Assembly (NCBI GenBank): GCA_000226015.1
Contig: JH152778.1
Location: forward strand, 66,046 to 130,045
Source of the DNA: Mnemiopsis leidyi
Lineage: Eukaryota; Ctenophora; Tentaculata; Lobata; Bolinopsidae
DNA: 64,000 bases
Direction: 5' to 3'
Position 1 is the first letter of the stretch. The number at the start of each line of letters is the position of its first letter. Below the pieces are notes generated by a model that was not told the DNA's origin, did no database searches, and saw nothing but the letters and a program-made list of their open reading frames with translations. The position numbers and the translations under genes were made by a program. Positions 23,001 through 37,974 of the stretch are shown piece after piece.

Positions 23001-24163
23001 TCCATGGTTACTGTATACCTTCAAACTCACCAGCTTCGGCTTTCGCCTCGAATTTCTCGACCTGTTAATAATCCGTGAGTGTCGTTCAGGGTGTTGTTTA
23101 ACGATTTTTGTAAAACTTACATATGGACAAAGCTGCAATTGCAGGTGATGGATTAATCTAACGCCAACTCTCGATACGCAGTGATATTTGATCCTAACAC
23201 GGGACAGTTCCTGAAATGACTCGCTTCCCCGCATGTCAGTTGTTGCTATATCATTGGTAATCGCTTGTAAAGTTGTCATGACCGTGCTTTTTGTCACCCA
23301 TTGCGTATCTGCCGTATATAACTATATGTAGCAGATATATACATATACACAGATATAAATGTATATATACACAGAGTATACCTATAGTATGATCACTATC
23401 ATCACAAACCAGCAATTGACAGTTCATATAATTAAAGTGGGTTAGTTGAATTGAGTTTCTAGCTGTGGGTCTCCGTCTAGACCATCTAGTACACATATAA
23501 ACATTTGGTGGAGGAGTTGCCACACGATTTTATCACTTTAACCACTCATGCTTTAGTTATAAGTTAGGAAGTTAGTTAGTTGATGCCATGACCCCCCGGC
23601 CTGCTGAGTTATTTTGTTGATTTTGTTCTTGTTATTCATCCTTCCACAGAACTTCAGAACTAATGAAAGGCCTTATAGTCTTTGTCAATGATTCTCATTT
23701 GCTTGGTTGATTCGTGGAGAAGGATGCAACAGTTGATGTAAATAGTTATTTTATTTTGAGAAAGATTAAATGGCAGAGTTGCTAATTTTAGCTATCTGTT
23801 ATTTAGAACTTTATTATATGTAAGTTGATTTGAAATTACATTCTTCAACATCAGATCATCCAAAAATTAAATCCGACTGTTTCCACCGTTTTTCTAAACG
23901 ATCCAGCCCCTTTTGTAAAATGATTTAACAGAGACAGATATACAAAAAGTTGCGCAGTAAGAAGATTATGCCTTACCTAGCTGCAAATTCAGAATATTCC
24001 GGATAAATACCTCGGATCACAATGGACATGCTCTCAATCACGGTGGTAAAATCACCCAACATGGGGCTGAATCACGCTGTAACTGTCTAACTGTCTCTGA
24101 GTACCATGTTGCTATTTTTATAGTCGATGTTGGAAAGTACGTACTTCAAGTATAACGTACCTT

Positions 24164-24293
24164 AGTTTAACGTGGTTTTTGTAATTCTCTTCTTGACTCG
24201 AGTGATAGACATAGGATTTTAATAGCAAAAAAAGCAAAAATCCTATGTCTATCACTCGATTCAAGAAGAGAATTACAAAAACCACGTTAAACT
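24164..24293. repeat. Long near-perfect hairpin
   Basis: Two 57-base arms (24164-24220 and 24237-24293) are inverted copies with one mismatch, separated by a 16-base A-rich loop. No coding potential. It could be a tiny fold-back element or, if transcribed, a hairpin precursor for small RNAs. Confidence 0.85.
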
Positions 24294-25550
24294 CAGTTTC
24301 TTATGCGACTCATAAACAATTATCCGATCATTCAGTTAAAATATAATGTACCTTGTTCAGCTAATTTAAAGGCACCGTACAAATCTAAGATCTTAGGTTC
24401 TGGTTGACCAGCAGATCTACATACTACGTTATATGTTATTGCTGTCCTGAGAGCACATACCAAGATTGTAACTATTTGCGTACTCGGTCGCTTACGGCAG
24501 GTGACGGTCTAACCGTGAGAAATCTCTCCTACTTTTGTATCCACTACGCTATATTCGGCCTAACAATAGACACTTAGATGACGTCACGAGCACCATTCAT
24601 GGTCACTGTTAGTCCTTTCACTAGATAGGTAAAGTATCTTCTCATATTGATAGCCAATTAGTGTCAATTTGTCCTCTTGATAGCTTTTAGACACTATAGC
24701 TTGTTATTCTACGTCAGTCAGTGTAAGTCAGTGTAAGTCAGTGTAAGTTACAAGTTCTTAATTTTCAGCAGCACACATCTACCAGAGTCTGATGTTTTTC
24801 ATGACTTTAATGATTTGGTTATATTGAGTTAATTGGTTCGCTAATCTTGTTCAGTATTAGAATCATTGCCGTGATTGCTCTCAAATCGTAGTCGATCAAC
24901 CCGGCGTCTCTATTATTGTTGTGGTTAATTTTCGTAATTTGCTATGCTTTCCCTATTTTCTTATATAATTAGGATCTGTTCGGGGTGATGGATCGCCATC
25001 AGGCTTGGTTGATGCTCAAGAAATTAGGCTGGAAGTGTGCCCATTAAGGAATTTTACCATCACCAAACTAAACAAGCCTGGCAGTGTGGATTTGCTCATC
25101 GTCTACTACCACACTTTGTGAACTGGATTTTGTCGAAATCTCAAAAGATGACGCACCTTGAAATCTAAATCATGACAGCTTACGTGTATTTCATGACAAC
25201 ATTACATGTGCCACATTGGTTGAGACAATTTTACGGATTTCAAAGTTAACTCAAGCGTCAATTCGTCGAAAGATTTCTTTGTGCTTCAAGCATTCCCGTA
25301 GCTCACCATGTCATGCCAAATTTGTCCTGATCGTTTTGAATTTAATCTATAAGTATAAAATGAATGCCCCTTTGAAAATCGATCTTTAAGTGTCAGGTCA
25401 ACAAACTATTTGTAAACTTATTTTATATCTTTCACTTCTTTCCTGTGATTTCGATCATGACTATGCTGCGTAATCTTCCCATAAAGAGAAAACGGTATCG
25501 TAGGAAGTAAAACATCTCACTTAACACTCAACATTAAGAACCTTATATCG

Positions 25551-25646
25551 AGTACTTTAGTTTAGCGCCATATAATGCTGATGAGTGCACAATAGTGCAG
25601 TACTTTAGTTTAGCGCCATATAATGCTGATGAGTGGACAATAGTGC
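25551..25646. repeat. 48-bp tandem duplication
   Basis: The block AGTACTTTAGTTTAGCGCCA... occurs twice head to tail with one substitution, about 130 bp upstream of the first EF-hand ATG. It may lie in the promoter or 5' UTR. Confidence 0.85.
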
Positions 25647-25776
25647 TGATAGAACAATTTGAGATTCCATCTTGCTACCTTAATGATCTTCTTCTTTGTT
25701 GTGATCGATAGCTTTGCATTTTTTTTGTCATTTTCGTGTCGCACGGATCCTTCAATTTTTGACGAAACCTAATTCA

Positions 25777-28700
25777 ATGAACCATCCAGGAGGACAAATG
25801 GCAGAATACTTCTCGGAAAAGCAGCTCTCTCAGTTTCGGGAGCTGTTCGAGAGTTTCGACAAGAATGGGGACGGGGATATCTCCGCTGACGAACTAAAGT
25901 GTGTTCTAAAGTCGCTGGGAGAGAAGGTCAAGACGCGATACTGCAAGAACATGATAAAGATGGTAAGTAAGTGATAAGTCTGTTACATTTTTTCCCTTTT
26001 TTGCTCTACATCTGATATTCACAACTCACGTTTGAATTGGTGTATTTACTAGATCCAAGTGCATGGATGTCGTAAGTCGTAACTGAACAGGGTAATAAGT
26101 TTTAACAGAACAAATTAAAACTTTAAAATGATATAACTTTTGTAACAAAATTTCGATTATTAACTTCTGAAAGTAGTGAAGGGTGGAACGTAATCGTGAT
26201 AGACAAACAAAAACTATATGTCTCCACTGTCAAGCTGTTGACAGTATAAACAGAAAATAAATTAAATATCCAATCATGTCTAGTGGACATTTACTGGAGG
26301 TATAGACATTGTCCACCCTCAGTAAATTGTTCTTATGCAGTATGTGACACAGTTTTAGGTCTATGGGGATCGTCATTGTACTAAGTACAAAGCATGGAAC
26401 TTGAGTCAATATTTACGTTCTTCTATTTTGCAAATCGGTTTGTTAATTTGAGAAATTTCTCACAATTGTGTTTGCTGTTAGCATTGGTATTGTACTTGTT
26501 ATTGTTAGAGCAACTTCGTTTTATTGCTAGCGTGACTAGTGACTACTCTAGCTATAGTATAGCTATAGCTATGGCTACCGTGTAGATGATTCCTAACCAC
26601 CAGAATGAGAATCTCATTTACAGCATTTCATTGCTGAATATTGCTCCTAAAGATTAAGCGTGCAAGATGTGTGTTGTGGGTTAAGACTTATTGAATTTGA
26701 AAGGAGCATTATCCAATCAAAAAGATATTGACTGTTGAAAATGTTGAAAGATTCAGAATAATAAAGCCACCTCACGTGACGTTTATAACTCGTATCATCT
26801 ATAAGAGGAAAGAAAAAAACATCGACAACCCTCCTAACTTTGTTGCGATTGCTACATTAGCCAGGGTGACAGGGTGAACAAGCTAAACAGTTTTCAAAGC
26901 AGGAGTGCGATGTACAACGTCGCTCTAGGTTCCTCGACGTTTCATTTCGTGTTTGCTCTTTATGCTGAGTCGTGTAATGGTCGTTTTGGGACGCTGTCCT
27001 CCTTTCGCGCGACGGTAATGACTTTAAGTGGGGAACTAATTAAACTGGAAAATTGAGTCTTCTTCTTTCATTTCGTCAACAAGTGCTTATTTGAAATTTG
27101 ACGTACATTAGTACAGATGGCCTTGTTGGTAAGACGTAAACAATTTTAGATCTAAATTTTTGCTTGAAGGTTCAAGGATCTACGTTATCTGTCTGCTATT
27201 CAATTTGTCCTCTTATTTTTCGCCAAAGATCTTTCATGCAACAATTGGGATTTTCATAAATCGAGAGATGTCAGCAATTTTTTTAAGCAACTATCTATGT
27301 ATATAAGTGATTAGTTGTTAAGCAGTTTTGGGATATTAAAATTCTCCGGATGTTTTTGTTTCTATCTTGTCATAGTCTGCAATCATTATGCAGAATATGC
27401 AATGTAAAGAACGGTTTTTAAAGTTAGAAAGTGAATATCGTTTCTTCAGGTTGTAGTGTAGCTTGTTTTCCCAAGTATTTGAGTTAAAACGTACTGCATC
27501 TTGTTAACACGTTTGTATACAAGCGTCCTGCCGAGGCACTGAATACAGCAGGTACAGGACGACCACGATTTCCTAAGTAATGATCCGTAAATGTAATTGA
27601 TAATCAATATTAATAAGCTAATTACATGCTTATCGGTCCACACTACACACTTCCACCTGTAAACGTACAAGTACATGTCACCCTGGCACGTACACGTCTA
27701 GCAGCATGTCAGCAATGTCAGTCTCTCTCTCTCTGTCAAGCATGTGTAACTAGCACTGCTGAGTGGTGCTTCCCTGCTGCCGGCAAAAATTAACAGTCCG
27801 CAGTTGTACATCTTCAATATTGTACGTTACATGTAGGTCGCGGCGAAGCTGGAATATTGGAACACGGCAGTGTTTATCGTATGAGAATATTTAGAACTTG
27901 GCCGAGATGTTGGGCCGTGTATGACAGCACGGCGTCTGTATTTTCATTTTCCCTTTTTCTAATGAGATTATGCGTGTTTTTCCAGGTTTATGGCCTAATG
28001 TTCCTAGGTTGTAACTATGTTTGTATCGGTTTTTGGTCGATGATCGAACTATTGTCCACAATCTACTATGCGGCTGTCTTCCTCTCGCCAAAAATTCATC
28101 ATAGTTTTCTATTTCCGGCCTGGGTTCCATGAGTGAGTCGTCTGTTAAGGATATTTTTGGTTCGTTAATCGAATTTCCTTTGTTTCAATCGGTTACAATC
28201 AGTTAGGGTTATGGAGGTTTCGATTTGGCAAGTGGGAGAAAATTTGAATTTTCGTTTGCTCTTGTTTCTCTTCTGACAATTCTGAATCCCTCGCAATCGA
28301 GAATATTCTATTGTGTAGCCTAAAAATTCTGTTAAACGCTGAATCCTTAAACCATGGACCCTAACGTTATCTGCAAATTTAATCACAGTAACACTTATCG
28401 ATTTCATAAAATAATTTATTGAATTTCTTGATAATATTTGAATTCTCGTTCGACAGTCCTGCAACTTAGGGTGTTTTCCAATCTATAAGACATTGGAGGG
28501 CATTGCATTGCAGTACAATACATTATGGGTATATTTGACAGTATACTAATACTATACATAGGTATACTTGATTGACGTTCCATAAAGTGACATCGTAATC
28601 ATTTGCAGCCCCTGCTTTTTACGTTCCCATTTCTCATGATACATTATTAAATGTAGTTGTACAGAAGTTAATTCTTACATTCAAAACCATCTAGAGCTTG

Positions 28701-31700
28701 GATCTTGCCGCCCGCGACTACTTCGTGATTTATTGAGCTTCGTAAATCCTCCACCAGTTCGATCATTCAACGTGTGCAACTTTTCTTGGACAACGTTAAT
28801 AACTTTAACCACATCGTTAATTAATCTTACTAATGTTTTCTCATGACCCGGTACGTTCTTTTTATACACCTTATAAAATTACTTCTTCATGCTTGTCGCG
28901 TGCCGTCCAGACGATTCCGTCTCGCATTATTAGCTAATCTGAGCAGCATGATTACTGAGTCTATTGTATTTCTGACAGGTATAGTATTCCTGGTATACTT
29001 AGTTTATTCTATCATAATAGGGTGTCACACTGTCACTGACGCTAGATTAGTCAGCACCAGCAAGCACTGTCCTTTTTTCAGTACATAATATTAATACATT
29101 GAATTTTCCTTTCTCTTCCATCATATTACCTATTAAACCAGCTTCCGCGTATAACAGTCGGTCGACGGAATCTGACATTAGTAACTTCGCTTCTCACTAA
29201 ATCCGTCAACAAGTTATTGGCCAAGTTCAGTTTCACGTTATACTTATAATTCCTGAATACTGACCTTTATTGTTCTGTAGTACCCCTGAACTAGAATTTC
29301 TGGAAGAAATTAGTGTCTCTGATTTCTGAGAGGTATTGACAGTACCAATTACTTGGTTGACGCTTGGATTCTGTCCTTCTCTCGTTTTGCACATGTTTTT
29401 TTGTGTTTTAGTATTTGTATCTCGTTTAAAGCCAATGGCAATTGATATCTGCAACCAATTGTTCTCATTATTTAAAGTTCGTTATAATTTGTTTTCTAGA
29501 TGAATTTTCGATTCACTGGACTGATTCGCCATTACAGTTGGGAAAAGTCTTGAGCACTCTCGATTCGTAAACTTTCCTCATTCTTACATTGCTGTTTAAG
29601 TAAAGGATGAAAAATGTTTCCCTGTCCAATTTTGCTACTCTTTTTCACATTTCATCCCCCTCTGTTATTACTCATTCAACTCCGTATCTTGTCATTTTGT
29701 ACCCAAATCTTGTTTCTTGTTCTGTATTCTATATCTTACAGCATGTCATAATTTTACTTTTAATCATCTCTCTGTCAAACAGCACTACTTTATCTTTTGT
29801 TTAAGTCGAATGTGTACTGTTGTTGGATATTGGTGATGATGATCTGATGAAATGAACTGCACTTCGTGAGATCCTATAGTGATTCCCGAAATGAATTAGC
29901 TACTCTGTGCTGTTGTTGTAGCTGAGGAGTGTTTTCTCGAAACTTATCCCTATGTATTGTGTGTACTGTCTAGTAAGAAGTTTTGATATTGGGAAAGTCG
30001 GGTAATCTTAATCGGCTTATTCTAACATCTTGAGATTTAGATCTAACGTCATTTCAGTTCTGGATGGTTTTTCAAAGTTCTCAAAATTAACCAAACTACC
30101 CTTGTTAGACTTAAATTTTGATTAATCTGGACGGCCAAAACGAGCACAAGAAAAAGGCCTTTTTTAGTTCTGAGGCTAACACATTTTCTCTACCGATTAC
30201 TAACATAACTTCATCTTAACTCGCTACCTAAAATGGATCGTTTCCTATTCCAATATAAATATATGCTTTTTAGACATTAGGATGGAAGTAAAATTTTAAA
30301 ATATGTTAGAAATTTCATTTTTTCTGATGATCTAGTGAATATCCAGTCTTAAAACTAGCAAATTGATGTGCAGCAAATTTAATTGAATATCAAAGTGCAG
30401 TCTGTACCAAGTTTAATGTATGTGCATTTGTTAGGGTGATTCTATTTTTATTACACAGTTTCACTTTAAGTTCGATATCTTTATATCCCTTCCAGTGCTT
30501 TATTGTAAGACTTAAGAGTATTGCTGTTATGTAGTACGTGGTATTTGAACATTAAAAAAGCACTCAAATAAAAGCTTCTTCACATCAATAGAGCCTTTGT
30601 TACCAACGTTGTAGATTTTCAGTGGTGTTAACAAGTTTTGTTAGAAAATTAAGAACATCTTTTGTGGTTTTTGCTTGATGAGTATTTTGATGTGAACACT
30701 GTACATTGTACATATAACGTAATAGCTGTTGTAAAGACTTCAAACTTGAAATCTTCTTACATTGTGGCGTGTCTTAATCTTATAATCTGATTTCTGGTGT
30801 TCAATCGGCATTTAATGTTTAACTTATGTGGAGCATTGAATATTTTTAAAATGACTTCATCTGCATGTTGCAGTTTCAATCTTTGTCTATTAAGTGTTCA
30901 AAATTTTTTTGAAACTTTGCTATCTTTATACAGCTTGATCATTTTTTGCTTTACGATAAAGATCAAGATTCTTCTTCTTATTTATTTGTCTACTAGCGTG
31001 TGCACTGTGTGGTAAATCCCACTTTCTAGTCTCAAGAAAATGTCGGACATATTTTCACACGAGCAGATCGAAAAATTCCGGGTGATTTTCGAACAATTTG
31101 ACAAAAATGGGGACGGTGATATAAGTGCTAAGGAGTTAAAGGGAGCTTTAAAGCAGCTTGGTCAAGTCACTGATACTAAGAGTTGCAAGAAAATGATCAA
31201 AGCGGTGAAGACAGTTTTAAATTTTAGTTTTTGACATTCTTACCTTAATTTTGAGTCTCAGGGTCAGAATTTTCACAAGATGATATTTCTATTTTTGAAA
31301 TAAATCCCGTTCCATACAGATAAAATAGATTATTCCATCGAATTAGTATCACTTGTGATTACATTATTCATGCAAATTATTGAATTACTTGAATGTTTAA
31401 GTCATGTTTCAGGTCTATAATGAGCTGTAAACCACTTTGAACTGGTTTTTCGCCATGGTCTCATTTAAATAAGCCGCACATCACTCAAACAAATTTCCAC
31501 TTGTTCATCTTACAAATTTACCATGACTAATTCCTTTCCCTACTTCAGTACGACAAAAACAGGACAAAGCGAATGGAGTTCAAAGAATTCCTGGACATGA
31601 TGGCCAACGTTTTCCAGTACCACCTAAGTCACCCAGAGGTACGTCAATATCCCTCATGATACCACCACCACGTGTCAGAGAATTTCCGCTGAGAACCAGG

Positions 31701-32848
31701 ATTAGGAATTTCCAGATTTTCAAATCCCAGTTAATTGACAAAATCTGAATCATTAGGTAGCTAGAGATCCTGCATCTGCAGAACTGCAAAGTAAAAGTAA
31801 ACAGGTTATCATACCCCCTCTCTCAGCATAGAATTTCAAACATTGCTCAATAAAATGGGAATTTATCATTTTCTAATTTTATCACTTTTACTGAGCAGTC
31901 TTCAGCACTATCGCGTGGAAAGACTTTAATATCTGTCCTCCTCGTACTGTATACTGTATAGTGTTCCTATCATGTCACGAGTTCCTCAAAGTTCTGTGTT
32001 ACTCGCTGCACCTCAAAATTTAAAACTATATATTTACTATTTAAAAACCCATCGTTTCTAATTACGTCATGTCCACTATATTCTTTACATATTTTTTATC
32101 ATCGTTTTAATCATCCGAGTGGGTGTTTCGAGGCCTTTTTATCAGTGGAGTTCTTGATTTTCTTCACATTCATACTTGAACAGCCTAGTAATCTGTTCAA
32201 CAAGTAGCGAAAACAGTAGCAGTTCTGAGTGCAGTTTTGGAGCTTGTTTTCAAGACCCAGATAAACTTCCTGTATTCCTAGTTCCTGTTTCCTTACATAG
32301 CTTATAGCCAAACCAAATATCTTATTTCTGACTCCTTCCTCAGGGACAGAGCAACACAAACGCTGCCGATGTGGCAACAAACAGGAGACTGGAAGAGCTG
32401 TTTGACTCTCTCGATGTTGATGAGTCAGGTTGGTCCCCCCTGTTCTAAGACTTTCTCGTTGACTCTCGTCGAAACTTTTGTGTTTAATGATCTGGAAAGT
32501 TTCTTTGCACAGTTTTTTGGTTGATGAACAAATATCAACTTCTTTTTTGACCAGGTTTTATCGATGCGGAGGAGATTATAAAGTTGACCGAAAAGTTGGG
32601 AGAGAAAATGTCACTTGAGGTTAGAAAATTTTAATTTCGCTTTTATTTACTTTCTGCTTATATTTGCAATAAAGCTACCCAAAAAAGTTTCATTCTTGGG
32701 ATAATTTCTACTTTAAATTTGTACGTTTTTAAGTTGTTAAAGAAACTGTTAACCCCAGGAAGTGAAAGAACTGATTAGTCAAGTTGACAAGGACGGAGAC
32801 GGGCGGGTAAACAAGGACGAATTTAAACGTCTCATGGCTTCAAAATAA
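25777..32848 (+). CDS. Calmodulin/troponin C-like EF-hand protein with two candidate first exons
   Basis: Shared exons are 31549-31638, 32344-32428, 32555-32619 and 32759-32848 (TAA). Two upstream exons can each supply the start. Exon 1a is 25777-25962 (MNHPGGQMAEYFSEKQL...CKNMIKM). Exon 1b is 31040-31204 (MSDIFSHEQIEKF...CKKMIKA). Both end in phase 0 with a donor and encode the same region, EF-hand 1. Isoform 1b is 164 residues, 1a is 171. Loops in 1b numbering: EF1 21-32 DKNGDGDISAKE, EF3 109-120 DVDESGFIDAEE and EF4 145-156 DKDGDGRVNKDE, all canonical for calcium. EF2 (57-68, DKNRTKRMEFKE) has Thr and Arg at positions 5 and 7 and probably binds poorly. The four-hand, ~165-residue layout is that of calmodulin and troponin C; identity between these is not settled. 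Exon 1a could instead belong to a separate gene whose other exons are lost. Confidence 0.88.
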
Positions 32849-33454
32849 TTCCTCTGACCTATACACCCCTCCAACAAGCAACACGCGCAAGTAACTCGAA
32901 CATATGACGAACGAATATATTTGATGAGCCACAGCTCTCATGAAGGAACGATCACTTCATTGGATCGCCCTAAAAGTAGTTCTCAATGAAACAGGCTGCT
33001 TATAAGATTGATATTCGAATTGTAGATCAGACTGATGTTTCTGTTACAGAGGCAAAATTTTCTAAAAACTTGCTTATTGTAAAGTATTATTGTACAAAGT
33101 GTTTTTATGAGATGTTTTATTATGAAACTGCTCCAGGAAAAATTCTGAGACTGAGACTATAACTTTTTCATTTCTTTTGTCCTTCTGTTCTCGATGCTTC
33201 CGGTAACAAATATCCATTAAACCTCAACTTCAATCGAGTTATGTTGGTTAATTTTACCTGAAAATGTTAAAATAAGAGAAGTTTTTCATTTAGAAGACGT
33301 TTCACTTGTTTTCTTTTATTAAGTTATTTGTGCATTGTATTCAATTCACTTAGTTTTATATTGTGGATGATATTATGTTAATCAATGTTTTGTTAGATTA
33401 TTTTCATTTCATTTCAACAAGCAGACATCTCTTTTCCTTCTGATCTTCATTATT

Positions 33455-33460
33455 AATAAA
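33455..33460 (+). terminator. Candidate poly(A) signal of the EF-hand gene
   Basis: AATAAA about 610 bp after the EF-hand stop codon, on the same strand and ahead of the next repeat region. No transcript evidence. Confidence 0.4.
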
Positions 33461-33870
33461 GAGTAGAGGATTTAAAGATCCATAATTTTATAAAAACTGG
33501 TAACACACAACACGAGATCTAAAAGATGCATTACGATAGAGCTAATATAAAAAGAATTGTACCCATCGATATGAATGATAGACTTGTCTTGAATAATGAA
33601 TGTGGGATCTGACTGGATAACGTGTGTGGCATGAAGCAAAGAAATTATTGCCGCGGTGATACCCGACTCTCGTTAGAACGGTAGACGGATGTAATCTCGT
33701 CAAAGGAATTAGAATTACGAGGCCTGAGGATGTGGTCAAATATATTAAGTGTACTATGTTTCTTGAATGTGGTTTCAAGTGGGGAGGGGGCCTTTTTCAG
33801 GTCCTCATTTCGAGCAAGCTCGACTCCCAGAGGTGTGCACTGATTGTTAACGGGTGTGTTATGTCGTTCT

Positions 33871-34090
33871 GGGTGGGCTGAAGAATCAACCAAGCTACAT
33901 GATGTGTACGGAGCAGATATTTAAATGAACACGATTTCCACTGATAGTCAATTCAGTAAATTCATGGACCGGCACCGTGCCGAGTCGGGTATGATCCGAC
34001 AACCTCTGCATTGTCTAGATGAGTGCTCTACCAATTGAGCTACCGGCTCCGTACACATCATGTAGCTTGGTTGATCCTTCGGCCCACCCA
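33871..34090 (-). mobile_element. tRNA-like (SINE-type) sequence inside an inverted repeat
   Basis: Arms of about 44 bp (33871-33914 and 34046-34090) are inverted copies sharing CAAGCTACATGATGTGTACG. On the minus strand, 34049 to about 33977 reads like a tRNA: a D-arm GCTC-AATTGGTA-GAGC, a 5-bp T-stem GTCGG/CCGAC with a 7-base loop, and an acceptor pairing GAGCCGG with TCGGCAC except for A-A at one step. The anticodon stem keeps only about three pairs, and the would-be anticodon is AGA. This suggests a tRNA-derived element rather than a working tRNA gene. Confidence 0.55.
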
Positions 34091-35597
34091 CAACAAACTA
34101 TGTTTCTTGACATGCAATAAGTAAGTATGTTTACAGTTATACAGTATACTCCTTATTTTAATGCATTAAGATTTAACTTTAAGGCATCTGTAATGCATCT
34201 GAATCTGATTGTCAGAGTACGAATACAACTAAAAATAGTGCCTTGTAGTTCTTCCATGAATTAATAACGTCGTTTAGATTAACAACATTACCGTCACATT
34301 CCCATAAGAATGAATTGCTAACGGACTTAAGCGAAATTGACGAACAAATTAATCAATTTGCCATTAAATTAAAACTTCCTATTGCCACTTAACTTGCCGC
34401 CAAATTGAAAATTTGCAACAATTGCTAGCTATGTATCAGCGTTAGTTTAAAGATGAAACTGAAAGATCGGCTTAATATGGTCATTAGTTAACTGAAATGT
34501 ACAAACATCAAGCGCTGCAGCAACTCGATCTTAATACCTATAGGAAAAGGGCATACAGACAGTTTAGGTAAACTTTTCACGAAAGTCAACAATTTATAAA
34601 CATATCAGTTTAGCATCGACACCGGGGAGAGTGACTGTAAGGGGTTCCTAAATCCCAGTGTTGGTTCTTTGCCAGGCGGTAAAATTCAAAATGGAAATAC
34701 TGAAATATGAGACGCCTCGCTAGTAATAGTATGATGTAAGATAGCTGCATATTTTGTACTCCTTACAGCGCAATATATACTGCCGGTGTAACCGCACTAC
34801 CGTCACATGACTCATTACCTGCCCACGTGCACGACTCCTCCTTTCAGCAACTCTGCACGTGACTCACATGTGTTATAGGATGAGCTAGCTAAGTCTGATG
34901 CGTCACATGCGCGCCACGTGACCTCGATAATTACCCGCCATATTGCTCTGAATAACGTGAATGTGTGCAGCGACTGCGCTGTACAGGGTCTATATGACGT
35001 CACAACCACACTTTTTACCCTAATTTTGATCAAATGTGCATTCCTGTTGAATGTTAAAGCTTTCATTGAATTTATGAAAATCGAGGTCAATAAAAAGCAC
35101 TTTGATGCAAAATGCAGTCTCTTTGTTACTATAAATAGCATCAGAAGTATGACATGGTACGATTTTTGCATATTTTGACATAAAAAGTTAACTAATTCCA
35201 TAACGGTGCGACGGATTTTGATGTTTTTGGTGCCAAATGATAGGTATTCTTATTGCCCACCGAAAATGAGCTCGCTTTTTTGAAAATCCTGCTTTTAATT
35301 TTCGCAATATTCCAGAGAGCACAGAAACTCGCCAATGCACAGAAAAAGTATTATTTGTAATGCGTGAGGAAAATTGGCTATATTTTTGGCATTTTGTAAC
35401 CAATTTTCGCCAAATTTTCACAGGCTTGGGGAATTATGCCAAGGCCCACAGCTGCCAATTTTCAAACAATTTCCTCGAAAAATAAAAATTTTATCGCACT
35501 TTTGTCACGACAACGCAAACCGTCCAGGAATTGCGCCTGTTTGCAGGGCAACATTTCTGAACATCTCGAACAGCGCGCACTGAGCTCTATCTCAAAT

Positions 35598-36873
<1,276 letters not shown>

Positions 36874-37477
36874 CTGTCATAATTTATCATTTTATGTTTG
36901 AAAATGGTGGGACCGAATTGTTCAATGTATTTACAAAATGTTTGTTGACCAACGATATCGTAATGCCAATATAGTCCGATATTGTCCGACTTCGAATCAA
37001 CTTGAAATTTCATTGCTGAATTTTGTCGGGAGGCTGGAGCTTTTCTCGTAGAACTTCGTGTATGATTGTTCGTAGACTGGGGTTGGGTCCCTGTGTAGGT
37101 TGCGCAATTTCCTATCATATGATATCATCTACTTTTATTAACATCAATGAGAGAAAGCGGTAAATTAAATACATCCCTGGTATAGGTAATTCGGTTGTAT
37201 TTCTTATTCTGTAGACGTATTAATCTGAACCAGTTGCTTTCTTCTGATCAAAGACAGTGTATCTCTGTTTTTAATTTTATTTATTCATATTTGAATGTAT
37301 TCCAAATTCCTCAAACGCTCTATCTTTTGTTAAAACTTTAAAGATTGCGTAAAATATCCATATGATACAAACTTTTGATCTCATATATCTCCGTTTCCAT
37401 TAAAAGGTTAACCATGTAAAATTTGATATGATACAAGTAAATAAAGGGAAAACTGAACCGTTTAAAGCTGAAGATGA
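36874..37477. other. H3.3 3' UTR and flank
   Basis: AT-rich sequence after the H3.3 stop codon. No replication-type histone stem-loop and no other gene seen. Confidence 0.4.
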
Positions 37478-37884
37478 CAGTGTAACGTACAATGTCCACA
37501 GTGTAACGTGCAATGTTCACAGTGTAACGTGCAATGTTCACAGTGTAACGTGCAATGTTCACAGTGTAACGTGCAATGTTCACAGTGTAACGTGCAATGT
37601 TCACAGTGTAACGTGCAATGTTCACAGTGTAACGTGCAATGTTCACAGTGTAACGTGCAATGTTCACAGTGTAACGTGCAATGTNNNNNNNNNNNNNNNN
37701 NNNNNNNNNNNNNNNNNNNNNNNNNNNNNNNNNNNNNNNNNNNNNNNNNNNNNNNNNNNNNNNNNNNNNNNNNNNNNNNNNNNNNNNNNNNNNNNNNNNN
37801 NNNNNNNNNNNNNNNNNNNNNNNNNNNNNNNNNNNNNNNNNNNNNNNNNNNNNNNNNNNNNNNNNNNNNNNNNNNNNNNNNNNN
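37478..37884. repeat. 21-bp minisatellite running into an assembly gap
   Basis: About ten copies of a 21-bp unit (GTAACGTGCAATGTTCACA plus GT), then 200 N (37685-37884). The unit is a multiple of three, so it reads open in several frames on both strands. I treat those frames as artefacts. Confidence 0.95.
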
Positions 37885-37974
37885 GCGCGCGCGGCGCGCG
37901 CGGCTTAAATTTAGACCCAAAAGTGTTAACGTATCAAGCTCCTCGTGATATTCGTCACATGACATTCTGATCAC

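Larger units (their letters stand above)
20047..25776. other. Long non-coding stretch
   Basis: About 5.7 kb without a supportable gene. It holds a strong hairpin (24164-24293), three tandem GTCAGTGTAA units near 24715-24745, and a 48-bp tandem duplication (25551-25646) close upstream of the first EF-hand exon. Short open frames lack domains or splice context. Confidence 0.5.
32849..35590. other. 3' UTR and intergenic stretch with repeat-derived sequence
   Basis: It begins with the likely 3' UTR of the EF-hand gene. From about 33.6 to 34.1 kb the sequence looks repeat-derived, around a tRNA-like element. Several CACGTG words occur at 34.8-34.92 kb. No coding exon recognised. Confidence 0.45.

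Noticed and set aside
27857-28132. Hydrophobic 91-residue plus-strand frame in the EF-hand intron
   Set aside because: AT-rich sequence often gives Phe/Leu-rich frames. No signal of a family, start context or neighbours.
33645-33893. Minus-strand frame of 82 residues
   Set aside because: Lies in apparently repeat-derived sequence next to the tRNA-like element, with no recognised protein family.
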